From assembly GCA_024226315.1 (NCBI GenBank), contig JAAELT010000684.1, positions 90,164-154,163 on the forward strand: a DNA stretch of 64,000 bases, read 5' to 3'. Position 1 is the stretch's first letter; each line of letters opens with the position of its first letter. Below are positions 24,226-32,741 of the stretch, piece after piece. Source of the stretch: a bacterium (GTDB lineage Bacteria > Acidobacteriota > Thermoanaerobaculia > Multivoradales > J023). The notes beneath the pieces were generated by a model. That model worked only from the letters and a program-made list of their open reading frames with translations, was not told the DNA's origin and ran no database searches. Position numbers and translations under genes: made by a program.

Positions 24226-24389
24226 CACCTATCCCCCGGCACGGGCTTATAACATTGAGCCACCCGTTGGTGGGAGCAACTCCCCAGGCTTTCGGCGCCG
24301 AGGGTCCTATCCATTCGGCTGTTGTGTTGCCCCCTGTCGCGAGCCACGATCTATCGACCGTCGAAAATCGAGAACTCTAAGGAGAACCT

Positions 24390-24740
24390 ATGCCTTCCAC
24401 GCCCCCACAGCTAACTGACGTCAAAGGAGTCGGCGCGGCCACGGCCGCGAACCTCGCCGGTATCGGCATCGACTCGGTCGAGGCTCTGGCCGCTGCCTCG
24501 CCCGAGCAGATCAGCGCCTGCCCGGGTTTCGGACCGGCGCGCGCCGCCGCCGTCAAGGCCGCCGCTGTCGCGGTCCTCGCGCAGAAGGCCCCGGCTCCGG
24601 CCGCGAAGAAGGCCCCGGTGAAGAAAGCCCCCGCGAAGAAGGGCAAGAAGGCCGACAAGAAGAAGGGCAAGGACAAGAAGAAGGGCAAGGGCAAGAAGAA
24701 GGGCAAGGGCAAGAAGAAGGGCAAGGGCAAGAAGAAGTAG
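24390..24740 (+). CDS. Helix-hairpin-helix protein with lysine-rich histone-like tail
   Basis: A 116-residue protein. Residues 8-65 form tandem HhH elements (LTDVKGVGAATAANLAGIGI and ISACPGFGPARAAAV), a fold that grips DNA non-specifically. The rest is almost only Lys, Ala and Gly, turning into GKGKKK repeats at the end, like the C-terminal tails of histone H1 and bacterial HU/H1-like proteins. AAGGAG precedes the ATG. A nucleoid-compacting or DNA-bridging role is likely but inferred. The repeat-rich 3' end is prone to length change. It is probably monocistronic. Confidence 0.82.
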   Translation: MPSTPPQLTDVKGVGAATAANLAGIGIDSVEALAAASPEQISACPGFGPARAAAVKAAAVAVLAQKAPAPAAKKAPVKKAPAKKGKKADKKKGKDKKKGKGKKKGKGKKKGKGKKK

Positions 24741-24761
24741 AGCTCCTCCGGCGGAGAGTGA

Positions 24762-24789
24762 TGTATACTGTTGCTATGCGACGTATACA
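24762..24789. promoter_or_regulatory. Operator-like dyad spanning the vapB start codon
   Basis: TGTATAC at 24762-24768 and GTATACA at 24783-24789 are perfect inverted repeats 14 bp apart, with the ATG at 24776 in the middle. TATACT at 24764-24769 inside the left arm is a perfect-looking -10 box ending 6 nt before the start. Repressor binding here would block both promoter and start codon. Confidence 0.7.
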
Positions 24790-24991
24790 GATCTATATGG
24801 AAGAGGAGCTCGACGAGGCGCTCCAGACCGAAGCGGCCAAGAGCGGACGCTCGAAGGCCGCTCTGATCCGCGAATGCGTCGCGGATCGCTACCAGGGGCC
24901 AGTGGCTGTCGAGAAAGATCCTCTGACGGCTCTCGTCGGCGCGGTCGAGGCGGAGCCCGCGGACGTTGACGACGTCGTTTACGGCCGGTGA
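24776..24991 (+). CDS. vapB: VapB-type ribbon-helix-helix antitoxin
   Basis: A 71-residue antitoxin. MRRIQIYMEEELDEALQTEAAKSGRSKAALIRECVADRY (residues 1-39) is a classical CopG/Arc ribbon-helix-helix: one strand that pairs in the dimer, then two helices. The short acidic C-terminus (AEPADVDDVVYGR) would occupy the toxin active site. The start at 24776 was preferred to one at 24758 because the RHH strand begins there and it sits within the operator. The toxin GTG overlaps its stop by 4 bases. It is autoregulated through the dyad at 24762-24789. Confidence 0.88.
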   Translation: MRRIQIYMEEELDEALQTEAAKSGRSKAALIRECVADRYQGPVAVEKDPLTALVGAVEAEPADVDDVVYGR

Positions 24992-25383
24992 GATTCGTCG
25001 ATACGAGTTACTGGGTCGCGTTGCTGCTGGCGCGGGACCGCCATCAGCCGGAAGCTCGAGACCTGTGGCGGAGCGACCTGGGGCCGTTGCTCACGACCAA
25101 CCACGTGGTCGGCGAGACCTGGACCTTTCTCAGCCGACGGGCGGACCACGGATCCGCCGTCGCCTTCCTGGACGCGGTCGAACGCTCACCCCGGGTCGTC
25201 CTCATCCATGTCGACGAGGCGATCGAGGAGGAAGCCTGGAGGTGGCTGCGGCGCCATGACGAGCGTGAGTACTCCTTCGTCGACGCGGTGAGCTTCGCCG
25301 TCATGCGGCGTCGCCGGCTGACCGAGGCCCTGGCTTTCGACGGGGATTTCTCTGCGGCGGGCTTTGTCGAGCTTCGTCCGTGA
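24988..25383 (+). CDS. vapC: VapC-type PIN-domain toxin
   Basis: A 131-residue PIN nuclease, expected to cleave tRNA or rRNA when free of VapB. The acidic metal site is visible: FVDTSYWVALL (Asp4), NHVVGETWTFL (Glu), EYSFVDAVSFAVM (Asp) and LAFDGDFSAAGF (Asp). The GTG start overlaps the antitoxin stop (GTGA), so the two are coupled. Everything needed for activity seems present. It is the second of three toxin-antitoxin pairs in this window. Confidence 0.92.
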   Translation: MRFVDTSYWVALLLARDRHQPEARDLWRSDLGPLLTTNHVVGETWTFLSRRADHGSAVAFLDAVERSPRVVLIHVDEAIEEEAWRWLRRHDEREYSFVDAVSFAVMRRRRLTEALAFDGDFSAAGFVELRP

Positions 25384-25566
25384 GATCCGCCTCTGCGTAC
25401 GGGGTCGCCCTCGCTCGCGCCCGGGTGCCACCCCGCCGAAGCTCCAGTCCTCGCGCACCGAGCGGACGACCTTGCCGACATCAGCCTTGCACTCCGCCTT
25501 CTGGAGGATCCATCTGATGATCGCGCCCTTTTCAGAACGGCGATAGGATGGCCTGAGGAGGACGAC

Positions 25567-27207
25567 ATGAACCGTTGCCACCTCCAGGCCCGCGATTGGA
25601 TGTGCGGCCTGGGCCTGCTCCTGGCGGTTCCGCTCGCCGGCCAGCCCGGCGACGTGGAGCCGCCCCCGACCTTCGGCGAGATCGTCGACGTGCGAGTGGT
25701 CAACGTCGAGGTCGTGGTCACCGAGGGAAAGCAGCGTGTCCACGGGCTCGGAGCCGAGGACTTCCACCTCCTGGTCGACGGTCAGGAGGTGCCGATCGAG
25801 TACTTCACCGAGGTCCGCGATGGCCGGGCGGTGGAACGGAGCCAGGCCGCGGCGCCGGGCGCGGCGCCGACAGCCCCGATGGTCGAGCCCGCCGCCGCCG
25901 CGGGCACGCGCTACCTGGTCTTCATCGACGACGACTTCGCCCTGCCGCCCCAGCGCGACCGCGTGCTGCGCAGCCTCGCGGACCAGGTGCCTCTACTCGG
26001 GCCGGGCGACCGCATGGCGGTGGTCGCTTTCGACGGCCGCGAGGTGCAGCTGCTGAGCAACTGGACACGCTCGGTCGCCGAGCTCCAGGCGGTCTTCGCC
26101 GCGGCTCGGAAACGACGGGCCTATGGCCTCCAGAGGCGCAACGAGATGCGAAGACCCGTCTTCCAGTACACCAGCAGGCTGGAGGGCCGCGAGTCGATCG
26201 GCGGCTTGCCGGAGCGCGGCTCGCGGATCTACTACCGGGTCGAACGGGTCGTCGACGCGGCGTGCTCGGCCATGCGCGGATTCGCCAGCGCCCCCGGGCG
26301 CGAGGTTCCGTCCGCGAATCTGAGGCGCGACGTCATGCTGTTACTCTCCGGCGGCTGGGCCGTCCCCGATCCGAGCGGTGTTCCCGGCAGCGAGCACATC
26401 GCCGACCGCGAGCTGTTCCGCCCGCTGCTCGACACCGCCAATCGGCTGGGCTACACGCTCTACCCGGTCGACCTCCAGAGCGCCGACGCCGGGATCGGCC
26501 TCGAGTACCGTACCCTCGACGAGTCGAACGTCGCGGCAGCGGGCGTGCGCCTCAGCGACCGGGTCGAGGAGGACGCCCTCGTCCACCTGGCGCTCGAGAC
26601 CGGCGGCCGTGCCTTCCTCGACGGCGGCGGCGTCCACGCACTGGAGGGCGCCGTCCGCGACGTCGGGTCGTACTACTGGCTCGGCTTCTCACCCTCATGG
26701 CAAGAGGACGACCAGCGCCACCGCCTCGAGGTGGAGGTCCGTCGCAAGGGTCTGAAAGTGCGCTCGCGCCACAGCTTCTCGGACCTGTCGCGTACCAGCG
26801 CGACTTCCATGCTGTTCGCCAGCGTGCACCTCTTCGACCTGCCGCTACCGGCGGCGCACGCGCTCGACATCACCCTCGGCGAGCCCGTTCCGGAAGGCTC
26901 CAAGCTCGTCGTCATACCGCTCCGGATCGCCATTCCGATGAATCTCGTCACCGTGCTGTCGGCCGGCGACGGTCAGTTCGCGGCCCGCCTCGAGCTCCGC
27001 GTCGCCGCCACCGACGACCGCGGCGACCACGCCGACGTCCCGGTGATCCCGATCGAGCTGCTCAGCGACCGCATGCCGAGAGACGACGAGGTGTGGACCT
27101 ACTCCGATACCCTGACCCTACGCCGGCGCCCGCACCGGCTGCTGATCTCGCTCGTCGACCCGGCTTCGGGTGCGATGTTGATGAAGCGTCTGGATTTCGA
27201 GATCTGA
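25567..27207 (+). CDS. Secreted VWFA-related protein of acidobacterial type
   Basis: A 546-residue protein with an N-terminal signal peptide (about residues 12-26, CGLGLLLAVPLAGQ). VRVVNVEVVVTEGKQRVHGLGAEDFHLLVDGQEVPIEYFTEV is the lead-in typical of the VWFA-related acidobacterial domain, followed by a von Willebrand A fold from YLVFIDDDFALPPQRD. The MIDAS DxSxS is not intact (DDDFALP). The C-terminal 130 residues are a separate beta-rich part. An AGGAGG site precedes the ATG. The role is unknown; such proteins are numerous in Acidobacteriota, which makes this gene the best taxonomic clue in the window. Confidence 0.85.
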   Translation: MNRCHLQARDWMCGLGLLLAVPLAGQPGDVEPPPTFGEIVDVRVVNVEVVVTEGKQRVHGLGAEDFHLLVDGQEVPIEYFTEVRDGRAVERSQAAAPGAAPTAPMVEPAAAAGTRYLVFIDDDFALPPQRDRVLRSLADQVPLLGPGDRMAVVAFDGREVQLLSNWTRSVAELQAVFAAARKRRAYGLQRRNEMRRPVFQYTSRLEGRESIGGLPERGSRIYYRVERVVDAACSAMRGFASAPGREVPSANLRRDVMLLLSGGWAVPDPSGVPGSEHIADRELFRPLLDTANRLGYTLYPVDLQSADAGIGLEYRTLDESNVAAAGVRLSDRVEEDALVHLALETGGRAFLDGGGVHALEGAVRDVGSYYWLGFSPSWQEDDQRHRLEVEVRRKGLKVRSRHSFSDLSRTSATSMLFASVHLFDLPLPAAHALDITLGEPVPEGSKLVVIPLRIAIPMNLVTVLSAGDGQFAARLELRVAATDDRGDHADVPVIPIELLSDRMPRDDEVWTYSDTLTLRRRPHRLLISLVDPASGAMLMKRLDFEI

Positions 27208-27226
27208 GCGCGAGGTGTTTCGTCGC

Positions 27227-29107
27227 TCAAGAATCCCAGCCGAGGATCTCGTCGATGGTGGCGACCGAGACCGGGTGGTAGCTGGGGCGGGCGCGCCGGT
27301 AGATGTCGAGGGCCATCGGCTTCAGATCGTCCTCGCCGGCCATGCGCTGGTAGAGCGGCTTCAGGAACTTGCGCCGGCCCATGGAGGTGAGGAAACCGTC
27401 GAGGGCGGCGTAGCCGGGCTCGTAGCGGTTGGCGAGCACGTGGTGCAGCCACTCGTGCAACTTCTCGGAGTTGCCGGTCGCGGAGAGCTCGAAGCGAGCG
27501 TCGAGCTCGGCCATCTGCTGCCTGCTCATGTCCTCGGGCAACCCGCGCAGGAAGTGCAGCCACTCGTGGGTGCTCCAGCCGTCGGTGGCCAGGTCGGCGG
27601 CCGACGTCTCGCCTGCCGCGAAGCCGGCGATCTGGGCGTCCACGGCCGCGAACGCGGCACTCTCGACGGCGGGGGTGCCGGCGGGCATGCCGGGACCTTC
27701 GATCCAGCGGTCGATCGCCAGGCGCTGACGCAGATCCTCGTCTCCCTTGATCAGGTGCTCGCCCAGGTAGGCCAGGAACTCGCTCGTGGTCGCCGAGCGG
27801 AAGGCGTTGGAGTCGAACCAGTCCCGCAGGAAGACGTCGAAAGGCTCGCGGCCGACCGCCTCCTCGATCGCGCGCAGGAAGAAGTAGCCCTTCTCGTAGG
27901 CGACGTCGGACATGCCGTCGTCGGGGTCGCGGCCTTCGAGGTCGAGCAGCAGGTGGCCGTCGCGATGTCCGTCACCGAGATCGTCCAGGGTCTTGTCCAG
28001 ATCCTGTCGGCCGAGGAGCGCCAGCATCTCGGCGTAGTCGTGGCCGTGGATCGACTCCATGATCCGCCGCTCGAGATAGACGGTGAAACCCTCGTTGAGC
28101 CAGAAGTCGTTCCAGGTCGCGTTGGTCACCAGGTTGCCCGACCAGGAGTGGGCTAGCTCGTGGGCGATCAGCGCCACCAGCGAGCGATCACCGGCCAGGA
28201 TGGTCGGGGTGGCGAACGTCAGGCGCGGGTTCTCCATGCCGCCGAATGGAAAGCTGGGCGGCAGCACCAGGATGTCGTAGCGGCCCCAGCGGTAGGGGCC
28301 GTACAGGGCCTCGACGGCAACCATCATCTGCTCGGTCTCGGCGAACTCCCAGGCGGCGCGGTCGACCATCGACGGCTCGGCGTAGACCCCGGTCCGCTCG
28401 CTCATCGCTCGGAATTCGAGATCGCCGACCGCCAGGGCCAGCAGGTACGAGGGAATCGCCTGCGGCATGGAGAAGCGATAGACGCCGTCGGCGCTACGCT
28501 CGGTGGGGTTCTCGGCGCTCATCACCGCCAGCAGCCGCGGCGGCACGCGCACCGTGGCCTCGTAGGTCATGCGCACTCCCGGAGTGTCCTGGCAGGGTAC
28601 CCAGGTCCTCGCCAGCACGGCCTGGCTCTGGGTGAACAGGAACGGGTGCTCGCCGCCGGCGCTCTGGGCCGGATCCAGCCACAACAGGGCGGCGGCATCC
28701 GGGCTGCTGCGGTAGTCGACGTGGACCACCCGCGTCTCGGGCGTCACCTCGACGCGCAACCCGCGGCCCAGGAAGGGGCGATCTTCGCCGAGCTCGAAGT
28801 TCGGTTCGGTACCGTCGTCGAGAGTCACGCTGAGGATCTCGAGATCCCGGGTGTCGAGGAAGACCGCGTCGGCCGGGGCACGGCGGTCGAGGGTCAGGGA
28901 CGCCCGCCCGGTGAGCACGCGCTTTTCGAAATCGACGGAGAGGTCCAGATCCAGGTGGCTGACAGCGATCTCGGTGGGCCGGGCCACGGAGTGGATATCG
29001 GCGGCCGGTCTCGGCGGCTCGTCGGCGCTCTCGGGCGCCGGCGATGTGCAGGCGGTCAGCAGAATCATCGGCAAGGCCATGGAGCTGAAGGGTCGGCGGT
29101 CGGGCAT
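27227..29107 (-). CDS. M1-family zinc aminopeptidase lipoprotein
   Basis: A 626-residue gluzincin like leukotriene-A4-hydrolase-type aminopeptidases. The signal ends in the lipobox-like LLTAC, so it is probably a membrane-anchored lipoprotein facing the periplasm. FGGMENPRLTF is the substrate-binding GxMEN loop, and LIAHELAHSWSGN...FWLNEG is the HExxH-x18-E zinc site. The C-terminal 150 residues form the helical LTA4H-C-like domain. The function is probably release of N-terminal residues from exported peptides. It is convergent with the VWA gene and lies downstream of a cytochrome gene on the same strand. Confidence 0.92.
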   Translation of the reverse strand: MPDRRPFSSMALPMILLTACTSPAPESADEPPRPAADIHSVARPTEIAVSHLDLDLSVDFEKRVLTGRASLTLDRRAPADAVFLDTRDLEILSVTLDDGTEPNFELGEDRPFLGRGLRVEVTPETRVVHVDYRSSPDAAALLWLDPAQSAGGEHPFLFTQSQAVLARTWVPCQDTPGVRMTYEATVRVPPRLLAVMSAENPTERSADGVYRFSMPQAIPSYLLALAVGDLEFRAMSERTGVYAEPSMVDRAAWEFAETEQMMVAVEALYGPYRWGRYDILVLPPSFPFGGMENPRLTFATPTILAGDRSLVALIAHELAHSWSGNLVTNATWNDFWLNEGFTVYLERRIMESIHGHDYAEMLALLGRQDLDKTLDDLGDGHRDGHLLLDLEGRDPDDGMSDVAYEKGYFFLRAIEEAVGREPFDVFLRDWFDSNAFRSATTSEFLAYLGEHLIKGDEDLRQRLAIDRWIEGPGMPAGTPAVESAAFAAVDAQIAGFAAGETSAADLATDGWSTHEWLHFLRGLPEDMSRQQMAELDARFELSATGNSEKLHEWLHHVLANRYEPGYAALDGFLTSMGRRKFLKPLYQRMAGEDDLKPMALDIYRRARPSYHPVSVATIDEILGWDS

Positions 29108-29206
29108 CGGTGGGGTCCTCGGTGGTGAAGCGGAGATGTAGAGCCGGGGGAACGGATTATACGTGCCGCCCGCCCGCCGACCGAGTCTCGAGGGTACCGC
29201 GGACGC

Positions 29207-29674
29207 TTACTCGCCGGTTTCCTGGATCGATCTCAGGAAGTAGACGAGCTGGGTGATCTTCTCCGCCACCACGGCATCGTCCTGGGTGTCGGTGGCCACC
29301 TTGAAGGCGTCGCCCCAGATCGGCATGTCGCGGTTGCCGTGGCCCTGGACGTCTTTGCGGCCGTCGATGAGCTCGCGGATCTCCTCGAACGGGAACTCGC
29401 CCTCGCGCCGAGCGCTGATCCGGGTCAGATCCGAGGGCGGGATCTTGAGCACGTCGGCGACGATGCCGTCGCCCCGGGCCTGGTTGCCGTGGCAGCTGCG
29501 GCAGTAGACGCGGTACGAGGCCCGGCCCCTGCCGATCCGCTCCATCACGCGCTCGTCGTCCACGTCCTGCGCCCGGGCGGCAGGAGTGTCCGTCGTCAGG
29601 ACGACGGCGAGCACGAGGACTGAGATGGAGGCGACCAGGAGCTTTCTCTTCAGGGTGTGGGCCGAGTTTCTCAT
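29207..29674 (-). CDS. Monohaem c-type cytochrome
   Basis: A 155-residue exported cytochrome. A basic N-terminus and hydrophobic stretch (LLVASISVLVLAVVLTT) form the signal peptide. ASYRVYCRSCHGNQARGDGIVADVL contains the CxxCH haem-attachment motif with the GDG typical of class I cytochromes, and DMPIWGDAF supplies the distal Met. The ATG at 29674 follows GGAGG. It probably shuttles electrons in the periplasm; the redox partner is not in the window. The M1 peptidase gene lies 99 bp downstream on the same strand, which is probably coincidental. Confidence 0.9.
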   Translation of the reverse strand: MRNSAHTLKRKLLVASISVLVLAVVLTTDTPAARAQDVDDERVMERIGRGRASYRVYCRSCHGNQARGDGIVADVLKIPPSDLTRISARREGEFPFEEIRELIDGRKDVQGHGNRDMPIWGDAFKVATDTQDDAVVAEKITQLVYFLRSIQETGE

Positions 29675-29815
29675 GGCGGTGCCTCCAATGTTCGTGAACC
29701 CCCAATTCGACGGTAGCACGCAAGTTTCCATGCCGCCCCCTCCGGGCGGGTGGTTCGAGGAACCGCCGTTTCGAAGGGGGCCAAGGGTTCGCGGGCCGGA
29801 TATGATCGCCCGGTC

Positions 29816-31336
29816 ATGCTTGCCAAACCAGGCAGCGACGAGGAGCTGAGGCTCTTCGCCGAGCTGCAACAGCGACTCCCGGAGCTCTTCAAGCAGGTCT
29901 TCCCCGATCCGCTCGAGCCCCGCACCGTGGTGGTGATCCCCAGCCTGTCGCTGGACGTGGAGTTCCTGGCCAGGATCGCCGGCGTGCAGCACTACGAGGA
30001 GCGCATGCTGTGCATGTTGATGCTGCTGCGCCTGCCGCGGACGCACGTGATCTTCGTCACCAGCGCTCCGGTGCACGCGACGATCATCGACTACTACCTG
30101 CATCTGCTGGCCGACGTGCCCGGTGCCCACGCCCGCCGGCGCCTGTCGCTGATGAGCTGCCACGACTCCTCGAGCGCACCGCTGACCAGGAAGATCCTCG
30201 ACCGCCCCCGGCTGGTCGCTCGCATCCGTCAAGCGATCCCCGATCCGCGGACGGCTCACATGACGTGCTTCAACTCTTCGGATCTCGAGCGCAGCCTGGC
30301 GGTCCAGCTCGGCATCCCGATCTACGGCTGCGACCCGGCCCTGGTGCACCTGGGCTCGAAGAGCGGCGGCCGCGAGATCTTTCGCCAGGCCGGCATCCTG
30401 ATGCCCGACGGTTTCGAGCGACTGAACAGCGAGGCCGAGGTCGTTGACGCTCTCACCGAGCTCAAGCGGCGCCAGCCGGAGCTCGAGCGCGCCGCGGTCA
30501 AACACGAGGAAGGCATGTCGGGCGAGGGCAACGCGGTGTTTGCCTACACCGGTTCGCCCGAGGGCCAGGGCCTGCGTGCCTGGGTGAAGTCCGAGCTGCC
30601 CAAGCGCATCGTGTTCGAGGCCAAGGGCGAGACCTGGGAGAGCTACCTGGCGAAGTTCCAGGAGATGGGTGGCATCGTGGAGGCGTTCATCGACGGCGAG
30701 CCCAAGCGCTCGCCGTCAGTCCAGTGCCGGATCGATCCGCTGGGCCAGCCGGCGGTGATCTCGACTCACGACCAGGTGCTGGGCGGGCCGTCGAAGCAGA
30801 TCTTCAAGGGCTGCACCTTCCCCGCCGAGGAGGATTACCGGCTGACGATCCAGGACGCTGGCATGAAGGTCGCTGACGTGCTGCGCCGGCAGTCCGTAGT
30901 CGGCCGCTTCGGGGTGGATTTCGTCTCGGTGCAGCGCGACGGCGTCTGGCAGCACTACGCGATCGAGATCAACCTGCGCAAAGGCGGCACCACCCACCCG
31001 TTCATGACCCTGCAGTTCCTGACCGACGGCATCTTCGACCCGGAAACCGGCCTCTACCGCACGCCGACCGGCCAGGCGCGTTTCTACTACGCGTCGGACA
31101 ACCTGAAGAGCTCCGACTACCAGGGCCTGCTGCCCCAGGACCTGATCGACATCGCGGTCGACCGCAAGCTCCACTTCCACGGCACCTCGCTCCAGGGCGT
31201 GGTCTTCCACCTCATCGGAGCGCTGTCGCAGTTCGGCAAGCTGGGGGTGGTGTGCGTCGCCGAATCCGTCGACGGTGCCCGTGACCTCTACGCCAGCACC
31301 GTCCGGGTGCTCGACGACGAGGCGCGACGGGTATAG
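29816..31336 (+). CDS. ATP-grasp ligase related to peptide ligase PGM1
   Basis: A 506-residue protein resembling the PGM1-type peptide ligase group (pre-ATP-grasp, ATP-grasp, then a PGM1_C-like end). The N-terminal 200 residues (TVVVIPSLSLDVEFLARIAGVQHYEERMLCML) are the pre-ATP-grasp part. AAVKHEEGMSGEGNAVF, GGIVEAFIDGE, SVQCRIDPLGQ and YAIEINLRKGGTTHPFM are the nucleotide- and metal-binding parts. Such enzymes join a carboxylate to an amine with ATP; PGM1 makes peptide bonds in pheganomycin synthesis. No natural-product genes are adjacent, so the substrate is unknown. TATGAT at 29801-29806 ends 9 nt before the ATG and no Shine-Dalgarno is seen. The next gene is convergent. Confidence 0.82.
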   Translation: MLAKPGSDEELRLFAELQQRLPELFKQVFPDPLEPRTVVVIPSLSLDVEFLARIAGVQHYEERMLCMLMLLRLPRTHVIFVTSAPVHATIIDYYLHLLADVPGAHARRRLSLMSCHDSSSAPLTRKILDRPRLVARIRQAIPDPRTAHMTCFNSSDLERSLAVQLGIPIYGCDPALVHLGSKSGGREIFRQAGILMPDGFERLNSEAEVVDALTELKRRQPELERAAVKHEEGMSGEGNAVFAYTGSPEGQGLRAWVKSELPKRIVFEAKGETWESYLAKFQEMGGIVEAFIDGEPKRSPSVQCRIDPLGQPAVISTHDQVLGGPSKQIFKGCTFPAEEDYRLTIQDAGMKVADVLRRQSVVGRFGVDFVSVQRDGVWQHYAIEINLRKGGTTHPFMTLQFLTDGIFDPETGLYRTPTGQARFYYASDNLKSSDYQGLLPQDLIDIAVDRKLHFHGTSLQGVVFHLIGALSQFGKLGVVCVAESVDGARDLYASTVRVLDDEARRV

Positions 31337-31354
31337 CCGCCCGGCACCGGCGAT

Positions 31355-32731
31355 CTACAACTTCCGCAGGCTCGCCAGCACGGCGTCTGCCAGCTGGTCG
31401 ATCACGGCCTCGTCCATCGGCGTCGACAGCGCGCCGGCGCCGGTGTGGATCGCCATGACGCCGTGGTCGTAGAGGCCGTCGACGAAGTGGCTCAGCAGCG
31501 CCTTCTCCTCGGCCGAGGGGTAGGACGACCGGTAGTCGGTCGGCGCCTCGGCCTTCATGTGAATGCGGAACATGGAGCCGGCGCCGGTGACGCTGGCGGG
31601 CGCGCCGGCGACGGCGATCGCCTCCTCGATGCGGGCGCGCGCGAGGGTGCCCAGACGGTTCATGCGGGCGACGGCCTCGGCGTCGTAGAGCTTCATGGCG
31701 GCGGCGCCGGCGGTAATCGTCAGCGGGTTGGCCGAGAAGGTGCCGGATTGGGGCAGGCGCGGGCCGCCGGCGCCTGCCGAGAAGACCTCCATCACCTCGG
31801 CGCGGCCGGCGAGGGCGCCGACGGGGAGGCCGCCGCCGATGACCTTGCCCATGGCGGTGAGGTCGGGGCTCACGCCGTAGCGCGTCTGCATTCCGCCGAC
31901 CTCGGTGCGGAAGGTGATCACCTCGTCGAGCACCAGCAGCGCGCCGTCTTCACGGGTCCAGTCCCGCAGGGCGACCACGTAGGCGTCTTTTGCCGGGATC
32001 AGGCCGAGCCGGTGGGGCATCAGGTCGAGCACCACGCAGGCGATCTCGCCGCGGTGCTCGTTCAGCACCGCCACGGCGGCCTCGGGGTCGTTGTAGGGCA
32101 GCACCACCACTTCCTGCAGCACGCTCTCGGGCGTGCCCTTGGCCAGCGGCACCGAGGCCGGGCGCTCGGCGGGACCCCAGTTGTGCGGCGCGGGCGCCTG
32201 GCTGACCTCGGCGTAGTCGTAGCCGCCGTGGTAGGTGCCCTCGACCTTGGCGATCTTGTGCCGGCCGGTGTAGGCGCGCGACGCTTTCATCGCCGCCATG
32301 ACCGCCTCGGTTCCCGAGTTCATGAAACGCATCTTCTCGAAGCCCGGAGCCCGTCGCCTGAGCTGCAGGGCGTAGTCGATCTCAGCCCGGGTCGCCATGG
32401 TGTAGGCGGTGCCGTGTTCGAGCTGCGCCGTCACCGCCGCGGTGACCGCCGGGTGGGAATGGCCGTGGATCAGGGCCGCCATGTTGTTGGCGAAGTCGAT
32501 CCGTTCCACCCCGTCGACGTCGACGATCCGGCAGCCGCTCGCGCGCTCGGCGTAGATGGGGTGCGGCGCGCGCAACAGCGTGTTGCGGCTGACGCCGCCG
32601 GCCAGCACCTCCCGGGCCTGTTCGAAGAGCTCCGCGCTGCGGTCGGTCGTGGGGGCCTGGGTTTTGTGAGCAGTCATGGGGATCTCCGCACTCGGGGCGT
32701 TCACGGGCGTTTCCGTGCCGTGAGTGTGCAT
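31355..32731 (-). CDS. Class III aminotransferase, possibly acting on beta-amino acids
   Basis: A 458-residue PLP enzyme of fold type I, class III, near glutamate-1-semialdehyde aminomutase and beta-phenylalanine aminotransferases. RFMNSGTEAVMAAMKASRAYTG binds the cofactor phosphate, LLVLDEVITFR carries the PLP Asp, and LTAMGKVIGGGLPVGAL has the Schiff-base Lys. The RxxxxxAPxPxxxxxxxGxxxxDxDG start (GVSRNTLLRAPHPIYAERASGCRIVDVDG) is very like beta-Phe transaminases. GAGGAG precedes the ATG at 32731. It is the last gene of an operon with a KamA-like aminomutase and CoA-transferase, so conversion of a beta-amino acid to a 3-oxo acid is the inferred role. It is not likely to be hemL, given the context. 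Confidence 0.85.
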   Translation of the reverse strand: MHTHGTETPVNAPSAEIPMTAHKTQAPTTDRSAELFEQAREVLAGGVSRNTLLRAPHPIYAERASGCRIVDVDGVERIDFANNMAALIHGHSHPAVTAAVTAQLEHGTAYTMATRAEIDYALQLRRRAPGFEKMRFMNSGTEAVMAAMKASRAYTGRHKIAKVEGTYHGGYDYAEVSQAPAPHNWGPAERPASVPLAKGTPESVLQEVVVLPYNDPEAAVAVLNEHRGEIACVVLDLMPHRLGLIPAKDAYVVALRDWTREDGALLVLDEVITFRTEVGGMQTRYGVSPDLTAMGKVIGGGLPVGALAGRAEVMEVFSAGAGGPRLPQSGTFSANPLTITAGAAAMKLYDAEAVARMNRLGTLARARIEEAIAVAGAPASVTGAGSMFRIHMKAEAPTDYRSSYPSAEEKALLSHFVDGLYDHGVMAIHTGAGALSTPMDEAVIDQLADAVLASLRKL

Positions 32732-32741
32732 GTCTTTCTCC

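Noticed and set aside
25384..25566. Minus-strand gene between vapC and the VWA gene
   Set aside because: A frame there reads through vapC antisense; the short unique part (SEKGAIIRWILQKAECKADV) matches nothing I recognise and has no start site.
31355..32731. hemL (glutamate-1-semialdehyde aminomutase)
   Set aside because: The family is close, but the operon with KamA-like and CoA-transferase genes, and likeness to beta-amino acid transaminases, argue against a tetrapyrrole role.
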